Positions 1-11,146 of a stretch of DNA of 64,000 bases are shown one piece after another; the stretch's first letter is position 1; each line of letters opens with the position of its first letter. The position numbers and the translations under genes were made by a program. Below the pieces are notes generated by a model that saw only the letters and a program-made list of their open reading frames with translations, searched no databases and was not told the origin of the DNA. The stretch lies in NCBI GenBank assembly GCA_003008705.1, contig PDUO01000007.1, positions 278,123-342,122 on the forward strand, written 5' to 3'. Source of the DNA: Pezicula radicicola. Lineage: Eukaryota; Ascomycota; Leotiomycetes; Helotiales; Dermateaceae.

Positions 1-3000
1 GCTGAAGGATGTTCTAAATGAATGTGGAGTCTATCCACAGCAATGTCTTGTCAGCGTTTATATCTTCATCAAGTCGTAAAAGTCGTGAGTGTTTGTGATT
101 TTGGGATATGGGGCATGCAAAGTAGACAAGATACCTCTTCTTCAGTCTGGTGGTATTGAGAAGAAGCGGGTTGATTCCAGGTGGTTTCTGTTGGTTGGGG
201 GGGAAAGGGATTGTGTAGGCAGAAAAGTTTTAAATAAACAGTAGCAAAAAGGACAATTGATGTGGCTCCTGACTCCAGCCTTGCGTGAATCAATGAATGC
301 CTCGCAAAGGGAAGGCTGGCTAGTGCAAATTTGGCGGAGGCTTTTAATAATAACTAACAGCACTACTTAAGGGATAAGAAATAAGAAAGAAAAAAAACTG
401 GGGCCACTGACAATATTATCAAAAAGCGACAATGATTTTGGTCGAGGGACGACCGGTGTAGTGAATGAAGCGCAACTGCTAGAGGGCGTGTGGTCAGGAA
501 GCTTCTCCCCAAAGGGGGCTCCATAGACATTTATATTGAGTCGCCGCCCATTGTCGTCCTTTGTCGACGCACCACCATACCAGGGTCTCAAAAGACCCAC
601 GGCCTCGTCGTCTGCTTCTTCGGCGCAAGCATAGACCTCCTCGTCTTGGCCCCTCTGAACAAACACATCTGGCCCAAGCAAAGGTACTTTAGATTTAGAC
701 TCACAACCAGGATCGCTCAAGACTGGGGGCCGAGATCCAACAAGAGCCATCGCAGCCATGTCGAGGAATGCCACAACCACCACCACCACACTGGTTCTGC
801 CCGCCCTTAGCGAATTGCCCTTTGAGAGCTTCTGCCACCTTCACCCCCTGATTGGAAGAAAAAGAAGATTCGAACGTGTGAATCGAAACGCGGACCCGTC
901 AATTTAGAGTGTTGTTTACAGGTTCATTCGATGTTCCTGGGGGTCTCTGATTTACCCATGCGAAATCCAAGGGGCTCAAGGTGATTCTGTCAATGCCGTA
1001 CAAACAGAACATGCAATCGACAATCGTGAATGGTCTGATGAGAAGCTAAGGCCCTGTTGCTACCATAGGCTGTTAAGGTGCAGACATGAGGCTATCCCCG
1101 CCCTGCAGTGGCAGTATCTAGGTACCTGTCGTTGGTCGTTGGTCAATAGGGTTGAAACGGTTAGCTGTGTCGCAGAAGATGGCTCAGGGTCGTCGAGAGT
1201 GCCGTGTCATTGGGTGACGAGGTTGAACAGGGGAATTTGCAAGGTGGTCAAAGATGGTTGTCGGGCGCCAAGTGGCGGTCATGTCTATGCTGGAAGCGGC
1301 CTGGCTCACGGGAAGATCCTCAGATTGGCTTTGCTACCGAATCTACCGAGATAGGATCGACGAGCTTTGGGCCCTGACTGCACTCCTTTGAGCGAAACCT
1401 TCTCCACAGAATCCAATCCATCGCTGGGATAAGCGCACTATGATCGGGGAGATCAGAGAATCACGTTCTCCTTCGACATCAGACGGTCTGCACCCCGCCA
1501 TGCAATATTAGAGTAAGCAACGTACCATGATAATAGCATCATTTATACAAAACAAGCCTTCCTTCATTTCCAGCCATCGGCCTTCTACATTCACCCAGGA
1601 ACTTCGTCGGGCGGTAAGGAGCTCATCTCATCACAGTTGACAACAATGAAGCGTTGCATTCGATATCATAGCAAAATCCAGTTTCTTTGACCCTTTCAGC
1701 AAGGCAAGGGCAGCTCAGAACTCTTTTGCTCAACTTTTGTTTCGTTTCATGAGCTGTCGAGATCAGACGACGCTCACTCTGTTCGTTGGTTGGAAGGAGT
1801 TCAGTGTTTCGAAACAACACGTCGTCCTGCAGGGGGAGTTGCGATTTTTTGAGACTTTTGAAACACGGGGATGGAGTCGAAATTTCTTAACCGAGTCATA
1901 ATTGTGTCTCTTATTGCAGGTCGCTCATTTATTTTTGACCTCTTTTGCCACAATCCAGACTCCTGAAGGTTCTCTGAGGTTCATGGAAATTCTGGCCATG
2001 TTCGAGGAACAATAGTGGCGTGAGTTCGGGCTTTGCATGCTGTCCATTTGCGGTGGCAACCACTCAAGGAGTCAAATTTCTTGATGCCGTTTGCTTACTT
2101 CCTTATGCTGAAAACGACGTTTATCGAGACATTCGCATGTAAGATTCGCATGCTACTGTAATCGATTTCACGAAGTTGTCTATGGTGTCTCTAAGCATAC
2201 ATAAAATGTAGAAGTCACCCTTGCATTGCCTATGGAACAACTATTAAAAGCTAATCCTCCTTTACGGCAAAAGTTTTGTCACAGGATTAAAAACTCACAA
2301 GATGACGAGAACATTGGTCCATATCTTTAATCATCCATTTCCACATCTCTATCGGAATTCGTGTTGGTTTTCTTGTCTTCTTCACTCTTTTCAGGCTCCT
2401 TCCCCTCAACCTTCAAACCTCCTATAGCCTTGGAGAGTTGATCAAGGCTGAGTTGATCAATGCGTTTGCCTTTGAAGTGCTTTGTGATTAACATGAGAGA
2501 CATTGAATTTAGTTTCTCCTGCTTCAATTTATTCCTCGTTTCAAGCTCTGTTGGCTTAAGAACTCTGTTGGTGCTCTTCTGAACTGGCATTTTCAGGCGC
2601 ATGCTACGGGTTAACAAAGTCGGCCTAGCGATGATGGTTTTCTAGTCTTATGCTTCTCGAAAGTTGACAATGTGATTATTCAGAAGGTTATCTTTGAAGT
2701 TAACTGTTCTGTTGAGTCTTACGTACAATTTGTCTTTATTAGTCTGATTTGAAATAGTGTGATACATAGGTGAAGAGACTATCTTAGTCCGGACTTGCTA
2801 CTGAGAATCTTGGTCTTTGCCAGCTCTGTCTAGCTTTTCTACCATTCACTCGAACATTAGTAGTGGGATGGTACCAAAAGTTCATGTCTTGCCAGAGCTA
2901 GATTGGGGTACTCTTGCCAAGTGACAGATGGCGCGATGATGGTTGTTACAAAAGCCCGAGATGCAAGAGTTTAATATACGAGCAGAATTTCATATTTTTA

Positions 3001-3459
3001 GCTATTAGACAGGGTATAAAGTAGCGATGATGAACGCCCTTGCTCGGTACTTCCATCTCAAGGAGAGGGATACTTAAAATTTGTCTCTTTGGAAGGTTCG
3101 AAAACTCAGTGGTTAGGATAATCAACTCTAATTTCGCTCGCGTTTGTTTCTCTACTGTACTATTCCATTATCTATTAGTATATTAGATACCGTGTTCCGT
3201 ACAATGCAGTCCCTGTATCTAAAAGTAAAAGAATAGTCACATAGAATTATAGTTTGCCTGAGTTGAGTGACTCACTTTTTGGGTAAGTCACTTCATTCAA
3301 ATTCATTTAATTCAGATATTCAATGTAAAGTCTTGTCTGGCTTATGGAAAAGTCACAACTTGGGATTGTCATAAGAATATTCCTACAAAAGCACCTTAAA
3401 TCACATGATAGATAGGTGGTGCGTATATCAATATGTACAATATAAGCTTTCCCCAAATT
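1..3459. other. Gene-poor left end
   Basis: I see no gene with recognisable domains here. Two ATG-started minus-strand frames were considered as weak candidates: 367-759 (130 codons) and 2327-2602 (91 codons, highly charged, Lys/Glu-rich with an acidic tail). Neither has a recognised motif, and I found no convincing splice extension. Around 3259-3298 a copy of a GTAACTCACTT-like repeat is found (see the dispersed motif). The last few hundred bases are the downstream flank of the FAD-linked oxidase gene. Confidence 0.5.
2327..2602 (-). CDS. Possible small charged hypothetical protein
   Basis: A single open frame of 91 codons starts at the ATG at 2602. The product is lysine-rich in its first half, then carries a short hydrophobic heptad-like stretch, and ends in an acidic Glu/Asp tail. 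I do not recognise it. It stands alone in a gene-poor stretch with no good splice partner, so it may be a chance frame or a remnant. Confidence 0.2.
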   Translation of the reverse strand: MRLKMPVQKSTNRVLKPTELETRNKLKQEKLNSMSLMLITKHFKGKRIDQLSLDQLSKAIGGLKVEGKEPEKSEEDKKTNTNSDRDVEMDD

Positions 3460-5313
3460 TCATCGCGCATTAGGTGCATGGTCCAACTTATACCCACCAG
3501 TACAAAGATTTGTAAACACAAGCGAAGGGTCATACTTTGCACGAATATCCTTCATCTTCGCCAGATTATCAGCTGGGAACCCTGCAAAAGCATCTTGGTA
3601 ATCGGCAGCGTCATTGTAATAAATCAACGACTCTCCTACCCCTGCCTCGACATTTGCTGCGTGCATGGCTTCAATTGTAGATTGTGCCCATGCTTCAACA
3701 GTGGCGTCGTCTGATTCATTAATCCACATAGTTTCGATTTCCCAGACTGATTAACTTCATATTAGTATTTTGAAGTCATATTTTGGTGTTGTTCAATTTA
3801 ACTTACAGACATAGGAGTTTACTGGGAGACCCCAGGTGTTTCCAATGCCATTGTTCTGCGCAACAGCGGCCGCACTTGGGGGAAGTGGTTGAAAAACGAG
3901 CGTTGTTCCGAAGCCTGTTATATCTGCCATTTGCGACGTTGCAGCAGTCCAGTAGTTATACATGGCTTGCATTGTTTCATTGGTTGCAACGGCGATGTGC
4001 ATGCCAAACATTGTTCTTTGATAGTCAATATTAGTATTCGAAGTCAAAGGAGGCTCGCTGTTTGTACTCACCTGTTCCGTTGGTACGGAGTATCAAGCGT
4101 CGAAGACCAAGCAGCCAAGGTTGTAACATTGTATGCGGCGTATTCGCTAGGAATAGCAGTGAAATTGTTGAAGACGGCTGGTTGTTCAACATCTCCAATT
4201 TGAACACCTAAGAAAGTGCCGGTATACGAATTTGTGGATGGGGCCCAGGAGATAATAAAGATACCACCAGCTCCGGTGTCGACTTGGTCTTGATAAAGGG
4301 CGAGGTCGGCAATAGCTTCGATAAATGCTGGAACTTCATCTTGAGCAAATAATTGGATGGTGGTGCTAACTGAGGGAGCTGGGTACGTCGCATATGTGAA
4401 TTTGGTGACGATTCCATAGTTGTTCCCTCCTCCCTTCAGGGCCCAGAATAGGTCGGTGTTATTTGTAGCAGTTGCAGTCACAACTGAGCCATTTGAGAGT
4501 ACAACATCATAAGCGACAACGTTGTCCCTAGAAGTCAAAACCTCAGAGTTAGTTTATGTTTTCTAGGAAGATTAAGGACAACTCGAGACTGATTAGGGGT
4601 AACAGTAATATAGTCCAGAAGGCTAAGAAATGTGACTACATACATTGTGAATCCATACTTGGCGTTAAAGTACGACATACCGCCACCGAGAGTCAGTCCA
4701 GCAATGCCAATTGTCTTCATTCGCCCACCAACAACCATGCGACCCTGTGACTCTAAGGCGACGTTGATGTCGTACCAGCTGAGGCCAGGTCCCGCTTCTA
4801 TTGTAGTTTCGTAGATTGTAGTTGTGGTGAAGGAACTTAAGGCTTCTAGGACACCACCATTGGTATTGGCAGCTCCAACGACCTTCATATCATATATCAG
4901 CATCTCTTATAATGAAGTGGACGTGAGAGTATACATACAGGCATATGTCCAGCACCTCGAACAGCAAATTGAGACTGGCAGGTATCAAGGATAACAACAC
5001 CAACGGCTACATCATTGGCAGTAGCAGGAACGAAGATACAACCCGGAGTAAGATCTGCTCTCAGATCATAGTAATGAGTAGCTTGAGCCTCATACGCCGT
5101 TCCATTAGGTGATAGGATCTGGCTACCGAAAAAATTAGTTAAGAGTTTGCAAGCACATGCGGAGCCGACAGAGGTTCCATTTCCAAATTGTTGTTGCTTA
5201 AGAGTGGTAATTCTGGCGCGGTCTGCTGTCGAACAGGACTCGTCTTGCGCATGAGTCAAGGTCACAAGAAGAGGGGCAATAAGTATGAGAAGTGATGCTT
5301 TGGAGAACAACAT
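3460..5313 (-). CDS. Secreted FAD-linked oxidase (BBE-like, PCMH-type FAD domain)
   Basis: Five exons are inferred: 5313-4939, 4882-4644, 4527-4072, 4015-3807 and 3746-3460, giving 521 aa in one frame. The start is the ATG at 5313; the in-frame codon seven codons upstream is TTG. The N terminus is a clear signal peptide (MLFSKASLLILIAPLL then THAQ). The p-cresol methylhydroxylase-type FAD domain follows, with the GAGHMP motif whose His (about residue 123) is the expected covalent flavin attachment site, then LTLGGG and KGGGNNYGIVT. A berberine-bridge C terminus is marked by YWEIETMW-like residues and YYND. The second flavin-linking Cys of bicovalent enzymes is not seen, so flavin is probably singly linked. 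Family members oxidise sugars, alcohols or secondary metabolites; the substrate cannot be read from sequence. Neighbours are the Pth11-like and GH51 genes on the same strand. Confidence 0.88.
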
Positions 5314-6746
5314 ATTGAAGGTGAGTGACCTCAACAGGGCAAAAGTCTGCTTTAAAGCTCTTTGATCTGTGAAATAAAGGAGGTAAGCATCTTCGCCTGG
5401 GAATCAACATGTTTATATGGGTATTTCTCCAGCGTTGTGAACCGCGGCATTTCTATTAACACTCGAGACCTCGAGTGTCGATATTAGCAGAAGTGATGAG
5501 CTCCGTGAGGCCCTGTGAAATAATCACCATCGGCATTTCTCCTCTATTTTGGCGAGCCAACCAGGCATGATAATTGGTTTAGTGCTGCAAATCCCTACGT
5601 GCTTTAATAGCAATGATGGGCATTTAGCTAGCGCGGCGCATGTACCCTCCTCTCAATATAGGCATAACGCCGGGCATAGCAGCAAGGGATACAAGTAGAC
5701 AAAGCTCCGAACTAGTCCTGGAAGAGGCCGAGTTACTCGGGGGCTTGAAGATTTGGCGAGGTATGAACTGGAGGACAAAAAAACCCCAAAGCTTCACAAC
5801 TTGGTAAAATAAACTCTTGACCCATTACTTATATCATTGCTGGGCATTGCTTAACTATTCTGTTGCCAGGTAAGCGAGCGCAGTATTGGCGTTCATCGAC
5901 AACGATAGTTTTCTTTAAATGAGCTAAGCTTTAGTGATTCAACAGGTACCCGGTAGTTTGGTTACATCCATCGTATTCGTATCTGGTCGCTAAAATCTCG
6001 TACTCTATGCGGAGTGTGTGTGTGGGGGGGAGGAGTCAATTTAAAATCCGTTCTAAGGCCGAAGGCCTTATGTAGACTTAGTTCTATAGACCTAGCCAAG
6101 GCATAGTTATATAACTTATAAGGGAGCACAAATCCTTAGAATACCCTTATCGAATAAGTGCTGCTATCTCTATACAAGTAGTATAGCTCTTCTACTATGT
6201 ATATATATTCCTTTCTACCGTTTCCGTACCCGTAAATCAACAATGCCCGGAGCAACATTTCCCTTTATATATAATAAGCCTTTGCAATAATTGCATTTGT
6301 GTATCGAGAACACCGCCCTTAGGCGGCGGGGAGCCCTATACATCTATGCGCAGTGTATTAGCCAGATGCAGGAATACAGAGAGGATTGCCGAATGCTGTG
6401 TTCGTGTTCGGAGATTCTATAATATTGTATACTTTACTAAGAGCGAATAGATGTTGCAGTCGCTGCATTTTAAATTGCTCTTTAAGTAACTTGATTTATA
6501 GCAAAATATAAGTATTTAAAGGCAACCACTCTAAGAAAGCTTTGAGTGACGAACTTAGCTAGAGTAAGATGAAGAGTTTGTAGAGGACCACGCCTTGTAG
6601 AAGGTCAAGTTGATGCTTCATTTTTAATAATAACAAATCACTTATCCTACATTTTTCAGAACACTACTTTCTAAATTATTATTAGTTGTGTATAAAGTAT
6701 GTTCTTAAATCTATAAATACGCAAACCCTAGTTCCTATACTATAAC
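5314..6746. other. AT-rich spacer without a gene
   Basis: About 1.4 kb between the oxidase promoter and the 3' end of the rhodopsin-domain gene. No frame with a recognisable product was found. From about 5860 on the stretch is rich in TA steps (TATATAACTTATAAG and similar) and carries a short AAGGCC-GAA-GGCCTT hairpin near 6055-6069. It resembles decayed repeat DNA, possibly mutated by RIP, but no element boundaries are visible. Confidence 0.45.
5459..5478. promoter_or_regulatory. Perfect palindrome upstream of the FAD oxidase
   Basis: ACACTCGAG is followed after two bases by its exact reverse complement. It lies about 146 bp upstream of the oxidase ATG and each half contains a CTCGAG core. 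The position and symmetry suit a dimeric regulator site, for example of a zinc-cluster or bHLH factor, but this is inference from layout only. Confidence 0.35.
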
Positions 6747-8095
6747 TCAAGGGCCAAGATGAACCCTGTCAATTCTACTTTTATCAACCCTATCAAAAAC
6801 GTCTTGCGAGCTAACACTAAACTCCTGTGTCTTCGTGATCTCAGCAATACTTCCTTTATACATAACCTGACCACTCCCAAAAGTAGCAGAAACCTGCGTT
6901 TCAACGCCAGTACCATTCCAACTCTGCAATCGAATTTGGGCTCCATCCCTAGATTTCTTCCCAGTCGAACCTCCAGATATTGGTCTTGAATCGTTCGTTC
7001 GCTCCGTGCTATCTTGGGGGTCTCCTTTCCGACAAAGAATGTATTTTAATGATGGTAGACTACTGACTATAACAGCTGTTGATATAGTTTTTGATTAGCA
7101 ATCATATATATAGAAGGAAGAAAGAGTTGAAAACAAACCAGCAGAGCCTTCTAGCATGGACCAGAGTTCAAGATCTACACCAGATCTCGGATCGTTGGTA
7201 ACAAACGATTGCAGAAGCGACACCAATCGGATCAGAGCAATGATAATAATAGCAATACAGACACAGAAGATGCCACCAACACCTATTTTTTGTGCCGTGG
7301 TGATATGAAGACCCATTAGAAGATGGATCAGGAGTATCATAACGAGTAAATTCGTGCCAATATCCACAATAGTGGCCGCAATCGTTGTGTTGCGCTCATG
7401 TGATGCTGAACAGACAGCTAGAATAGTTTTTCTGAAGTTAGGCTCCAGAAATCTCTCTTTCTCTCTTTCTCTCTCTCTCTTTTCCCCCAAGAATTGGCCT
7501 ACATACCTGCGATATTCAGCGTCCAACGTCTCCATAGTGGGATGCACATCAAAAAGTTGGTGAGGAGAGAAGCAAGCCAACCCAAAATACACATGATAAC
7601 CACAGCCCACCACCATTTCATATAATCACCATTCAAGCCCACAAAATGTCTCCGGTATAGCATCAGTAAAGAAGCCTTGTTACACCATAGACAAGTGTAG
7701 AAAAACATAACAAACACGAACTGCAGTTTCGAGTCGTAGGTTACCCCTGCCTCAACTGCTTCTTTGGTGGTAAATGGAGGCTTGAGAGCTGTCGGGTTGG
7801 TGAATACGTCGATTTCCATGTAAAGATAATCTCGCTGACACTGGCTGATGATGGCCATTATCGTCAGACAGACCAGACCTGCGATGGCGAAGCCATCATC
7901 CCACATGAGATGCTTCAGTTTTCCATATCTTAGTGTAAGTCGAAGTATAACTATGAGAAGTCCCGGTAACCAGATCAGCCACGTAAATAGCTACAATGCC
8001 AGTTAGACATAACATTTTTGTAATTGGTGATTTTCATGGGAACCGACTATGTATTGGACAGTATTGAAGTTTTCAAATGAAACTACCGCCACCAT
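6747..8095 (-). CDS. Fungal rhodopsin-domain (Pth11-like) integral membrane protein
   Basis: Four exons are inferred: 8095-8048, 7990-7507, 7417-7139 and 7066-6747, for 376 aa, the usual size for this family. The first short exon and its GTCGGT donor are the least certain part. The product has several hydrophobic helices, a conserved WDDGFA-type segment after helix 2, a CIPL/W...C region with the second Cys after the second intron, and the family signature LPSLK after the last helix. The tail of about 100 residues is hydrophilic and cytoplasmic by analogy. Family members (fungal rhodopsin/CFEM-type GPCR-like proteins such as Pth11) sit in the plasma membrane and sense surfaces or host cues. 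The gene lies between two secreted-enzyme genes on the same strand. Confidence 0.82.
7441..7492. repeat. TC/GA microsatellite in an intron
   Basis: A run of TCTCTTTC and CTCTCT units lies inside the intron at 7418-7506 of the rhodopsin-domain gene. Read through in translation it gives a false RERERE peptide, which is why the intron can be mistaken for coding sequence. The intron has a CCTAAC branch point followed by a CTATTCTAG acceptor. Confidence 0.8.
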
Positions 8096-8865
8096 TGCCG
8101 TAGAAGACGGTTAAAGAAAAATGAAGAAAACGAAGAAAACGAAGATTTCAGTAAAGACACAATGTTGAGAATCGGAAGAAGAATGTCAGAGTGCCCGAAT
8201 TGCGACACTGGAATAAGATGAACCGTAAATGGGCCTAGGAACGGGGATTTCCATAGCCTTGCAATAGCTTTAACTTAGTTTTAAACTTTCAAGGTCTGGA
8301 ATTGTAGCGTACGTACCAGGCTGCAAACAGAAATAAGAACAACGCTAAGCTTGTATCGTGAGATGTGAATACACTAATTATTGACTAGTGCAAATAGCAA
8401 AAAATTTAAAGAGTATTTATTCGATGGCTTACAGACAGTAAACTTTGTGGCTTCTTCCACATTGTAGGGTACTAATTTGATGCTACTGGTAAGTGCTGAT
8501 CGCATATCTAAATTTTCGCTATATTCGGGTAATGTACATCTATAGATGTTTAAAAGATGATACTTAATCTCTGTAGAGTTTATTAGGAACGGGGAAGGAG
8601 TACAAGGCCCCAAACTAAGCTCGCCTAGCACCTGTTTTCTTTTAGCGAGCCAGGTAGAACGCAGAAGAAACCTATATATTTTGTATGCTTTCTAACTCGT
8701 ATTGATATCTTTCTGCTATCAATGATAAGAAAATTAATCACCTGATGAAGATAAACTACACCAGCGCTACTATGCTAGTTTAATTCATGAACCTCGCCTT
8801 ATTATTTCCAACCACCCGTTATAAGATGCAAACTATTACGCGATAGCGGTTCAGCTTTATGAAAC
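8096..8865. other. Spacer between rhodopsin-domain and GH51 genes
   Basis: Upstream region of the rhodopsin-domain gene and 3' flank of the GH51 gene. It has a short GAAGAAAAC-type repeat near 8118-8148. No gene was recognised. Confidence 0.5.
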
Positions 8866-11146
8866 TCAAGATGTCAATACAGCAACGCTCCATTGTGGCA
8901 ACTCGAAAGCAAAACCTCCATTTGCATCAGCTGAAAGTGTTTGACTAGTCGTTTGCACAACATTCTCCTCGCCAAAAACATTTGCAGAGTAAGGATCAGG
9001 TGCAGTGAGATATGTAAGACTTGCTGACGAGGTACTCGTGGGAAAATTGATGGTAAAGTTTACATCGGCTCCCCCTGTTGTGTTGTAAATGGCAAATTTG
9101 GCGATATATTTATCTGTGACATCGCTGTAGCCTGCAACCCAGTATGCATAGCCCAGTGTCGAGTTAAAGTCCGTGTCACTGGTGACGGGGAGCACGCTCG
9201 TTGTACGAGTGTTGGAGAGCAGCTACCTGACATTAGTGGAATACATTTCAAAGATATATCAACCCCTTACCTCAATGACATAGTAGCTTGTTGAAAGTGT
9301 TGTAGCTGACGTATCTGCATCAAAGGCAATCAGATTCGGCACCCATTGGTAATCATTCATGTTCTGAAATCCTGGAGCATAAGATGCGCCTATCATATGG
9401 TCTGTATTGCGCTCTATACCGATGGTATAGACAGCTTCTGATACTGATCCAATCCAGAATGGCCATGCAGATCTCGGTAAGTCCCAGTTTGTTCCATCGT
9501 TAATGTTACCATCATTGGGCTGAACGCAAGCATATTCTCCAGCTAAGGTAGGATTGTTTAATGGATAGTTGTCGAACCAGTCGAACTGCGTCACAAACTG
9601 ATCTGGGCGTGTGTATTGATGGTAGTCGCCACCTGAACCTCCCTGTTTCACCGTGACGGTAGATGAAATAATAGTTATGTTTGGATACGCGGCTGAGATG
9701 GCATTGTAGAATGCAGCAAATCGATAGTCACCATAGCTTTCAAGACCGTCGCTAAGATTATCTTCATTGCCAACCTCCACATAATTGATTGTCCACGGCG
9801 TTGGATAGCCAAGGCTAGCTCTTAAAGCGCCATAGGTCGTTGAGACGTCGCCTGTGATGAACTCGAGCTCATTCAGTGTATCTTGTACGTATGGTGCTAA
9901 CTCGTCCTCGGTTATAGGTCCAGAGTTAAGGTAGAGGCCACTCCATACTGCTAAAATAGGCTCCATTCCAAGGTCATCACACCACTTTCAGCAATTAGAA
10001 AAACTCTCTTCTGAATACAAGATGTTTCCTTACTTGAAGATACTCAACAAGCCCTAACCCATCACTGTTTTCGTAGCTCCAGGTCCCTTGATATCCCGGA
10101 CGGTCTTTTAACGGTCCGATAGTCTATGGCCAGAATTCGGAGTTAATCTACTTCTTCTAGGTATATTGGGGGTAAGAGTGAATTCAACCGAAGGGGCGAA
10201 TCTACTCCGGGAAGTTGAGACTTACATCGTTCCATTTCCAGTGGTATGGTGCGTAGAGCCCTTCGATATTATTACCGCCTGGCATTCTCAAGAAGCTAGG
10301 ATTCAAGTTCTTCATTGCTTCCATCAGATCAATCCTCAGTCCATTTGGTCTACGTTATTGTGTTAGTATATCCCGGAAATCGAACACGTTATAGTGCTTC
10401 ATAAAACTAGATAGATTACTTACCTGCTGTTATAGGTAGGAGGGAAAAGGCTTATTAAATTGAAGTCCAAACCGCCTTCAGAGCCAAGTCCGGACTGGCT
10501 GAAAGTCACGACTAAAGTATTGCTGGTATCACTTGCTGCAGTAGTGGGTACTAAAGTGTAGTTGTGTTGAGTCCAAGAATCGTCGACACTCTCAGATACC
10601 ACGTCTATGGAAGCGAAGGTTGTGGACGAGGTTGTAGATACCAAAGATACCGTGAATGTTCCGTCGTAAGCTCCCAGCGCGTAGAAACTACCTGTGTATG
10701 TCTGGGGCTTGACCTCGATTCCCCAATAGCCAGGATTCGAAAATCCCAAAGACTGATTTGCAGCAGAGGAAAGGTTCGAGTCAGGGGTCACATGAAGTGA
10801 AGTTGGCAAAGCCGATGATAAGGGCACGCTTGCATTGTTGAGGGAAATCAAAGCATTGCCCACCGCAGTCCAAGGCTCTAGTGTTGTGGGGAATTCTGGA
10901 GATCCTTGGAAGGCACGGTTCATAATCAGTTCCGCATATACACCTCCATCACCGCTATGATTGATGTCCTGTGAGAAGGTAAGCTAAGAGTTTATGACTT
11001 GCAGGCTGGAATTTCCTAACCTCAAACATAAGGCCGTATATAAGTGGACTGCTAGCATTTCCTCCTGTCCCAGAGATAGTAAGACTAATAGCTGCCGTTG
11101 CTTTGAAGAAGAGGCCTATGGCAGCAAACAGCCGCAAGTTGACCAT
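8866..11146 (-). CDS. Secreted GH51 alpha-L-arabinofuranosidase
   Basis: Six exons are inferred: 11146-11021, 10968-10424, 10349-10226, 10123-10034, 9984-9271 and 9222-8866, giving 651 aa, normal for fungal GH51 enzymes. A signal peptide ([14 protein letters not shown] then TAA) is followed by the [17 protein letters not shown] motif typical of GH51. A carbohydrate-binding-like beta region comes next, then the catalytic barrel ([23 protein letters not shown]). The acid/base Glu is in EVGNED (about residue 365) and the nucleophile Glu in GEYACV (about residue 445). A C-terminal beta-sandwich ends the protein. It removes terminal arabinofuranosyl residues from arabinan and arabinoxylan outside the cell. 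All catalytic residues are present and no break was found. Confidence 0.95.

Noticed and set aside
490..810. 106-codon plus-strand frame ending in a His run
   Set aside because: His run comes from a CAC repeat; no domain, and it is antisense to another weak frame.
7095..7616. Frame with RERERE peptide as a coding exon of the membrane protein gene
   Set aside because: The peptide is translation of a GA/TC microsatellite inside an intron with good GT and AG ends; splicing restores the family sequence.
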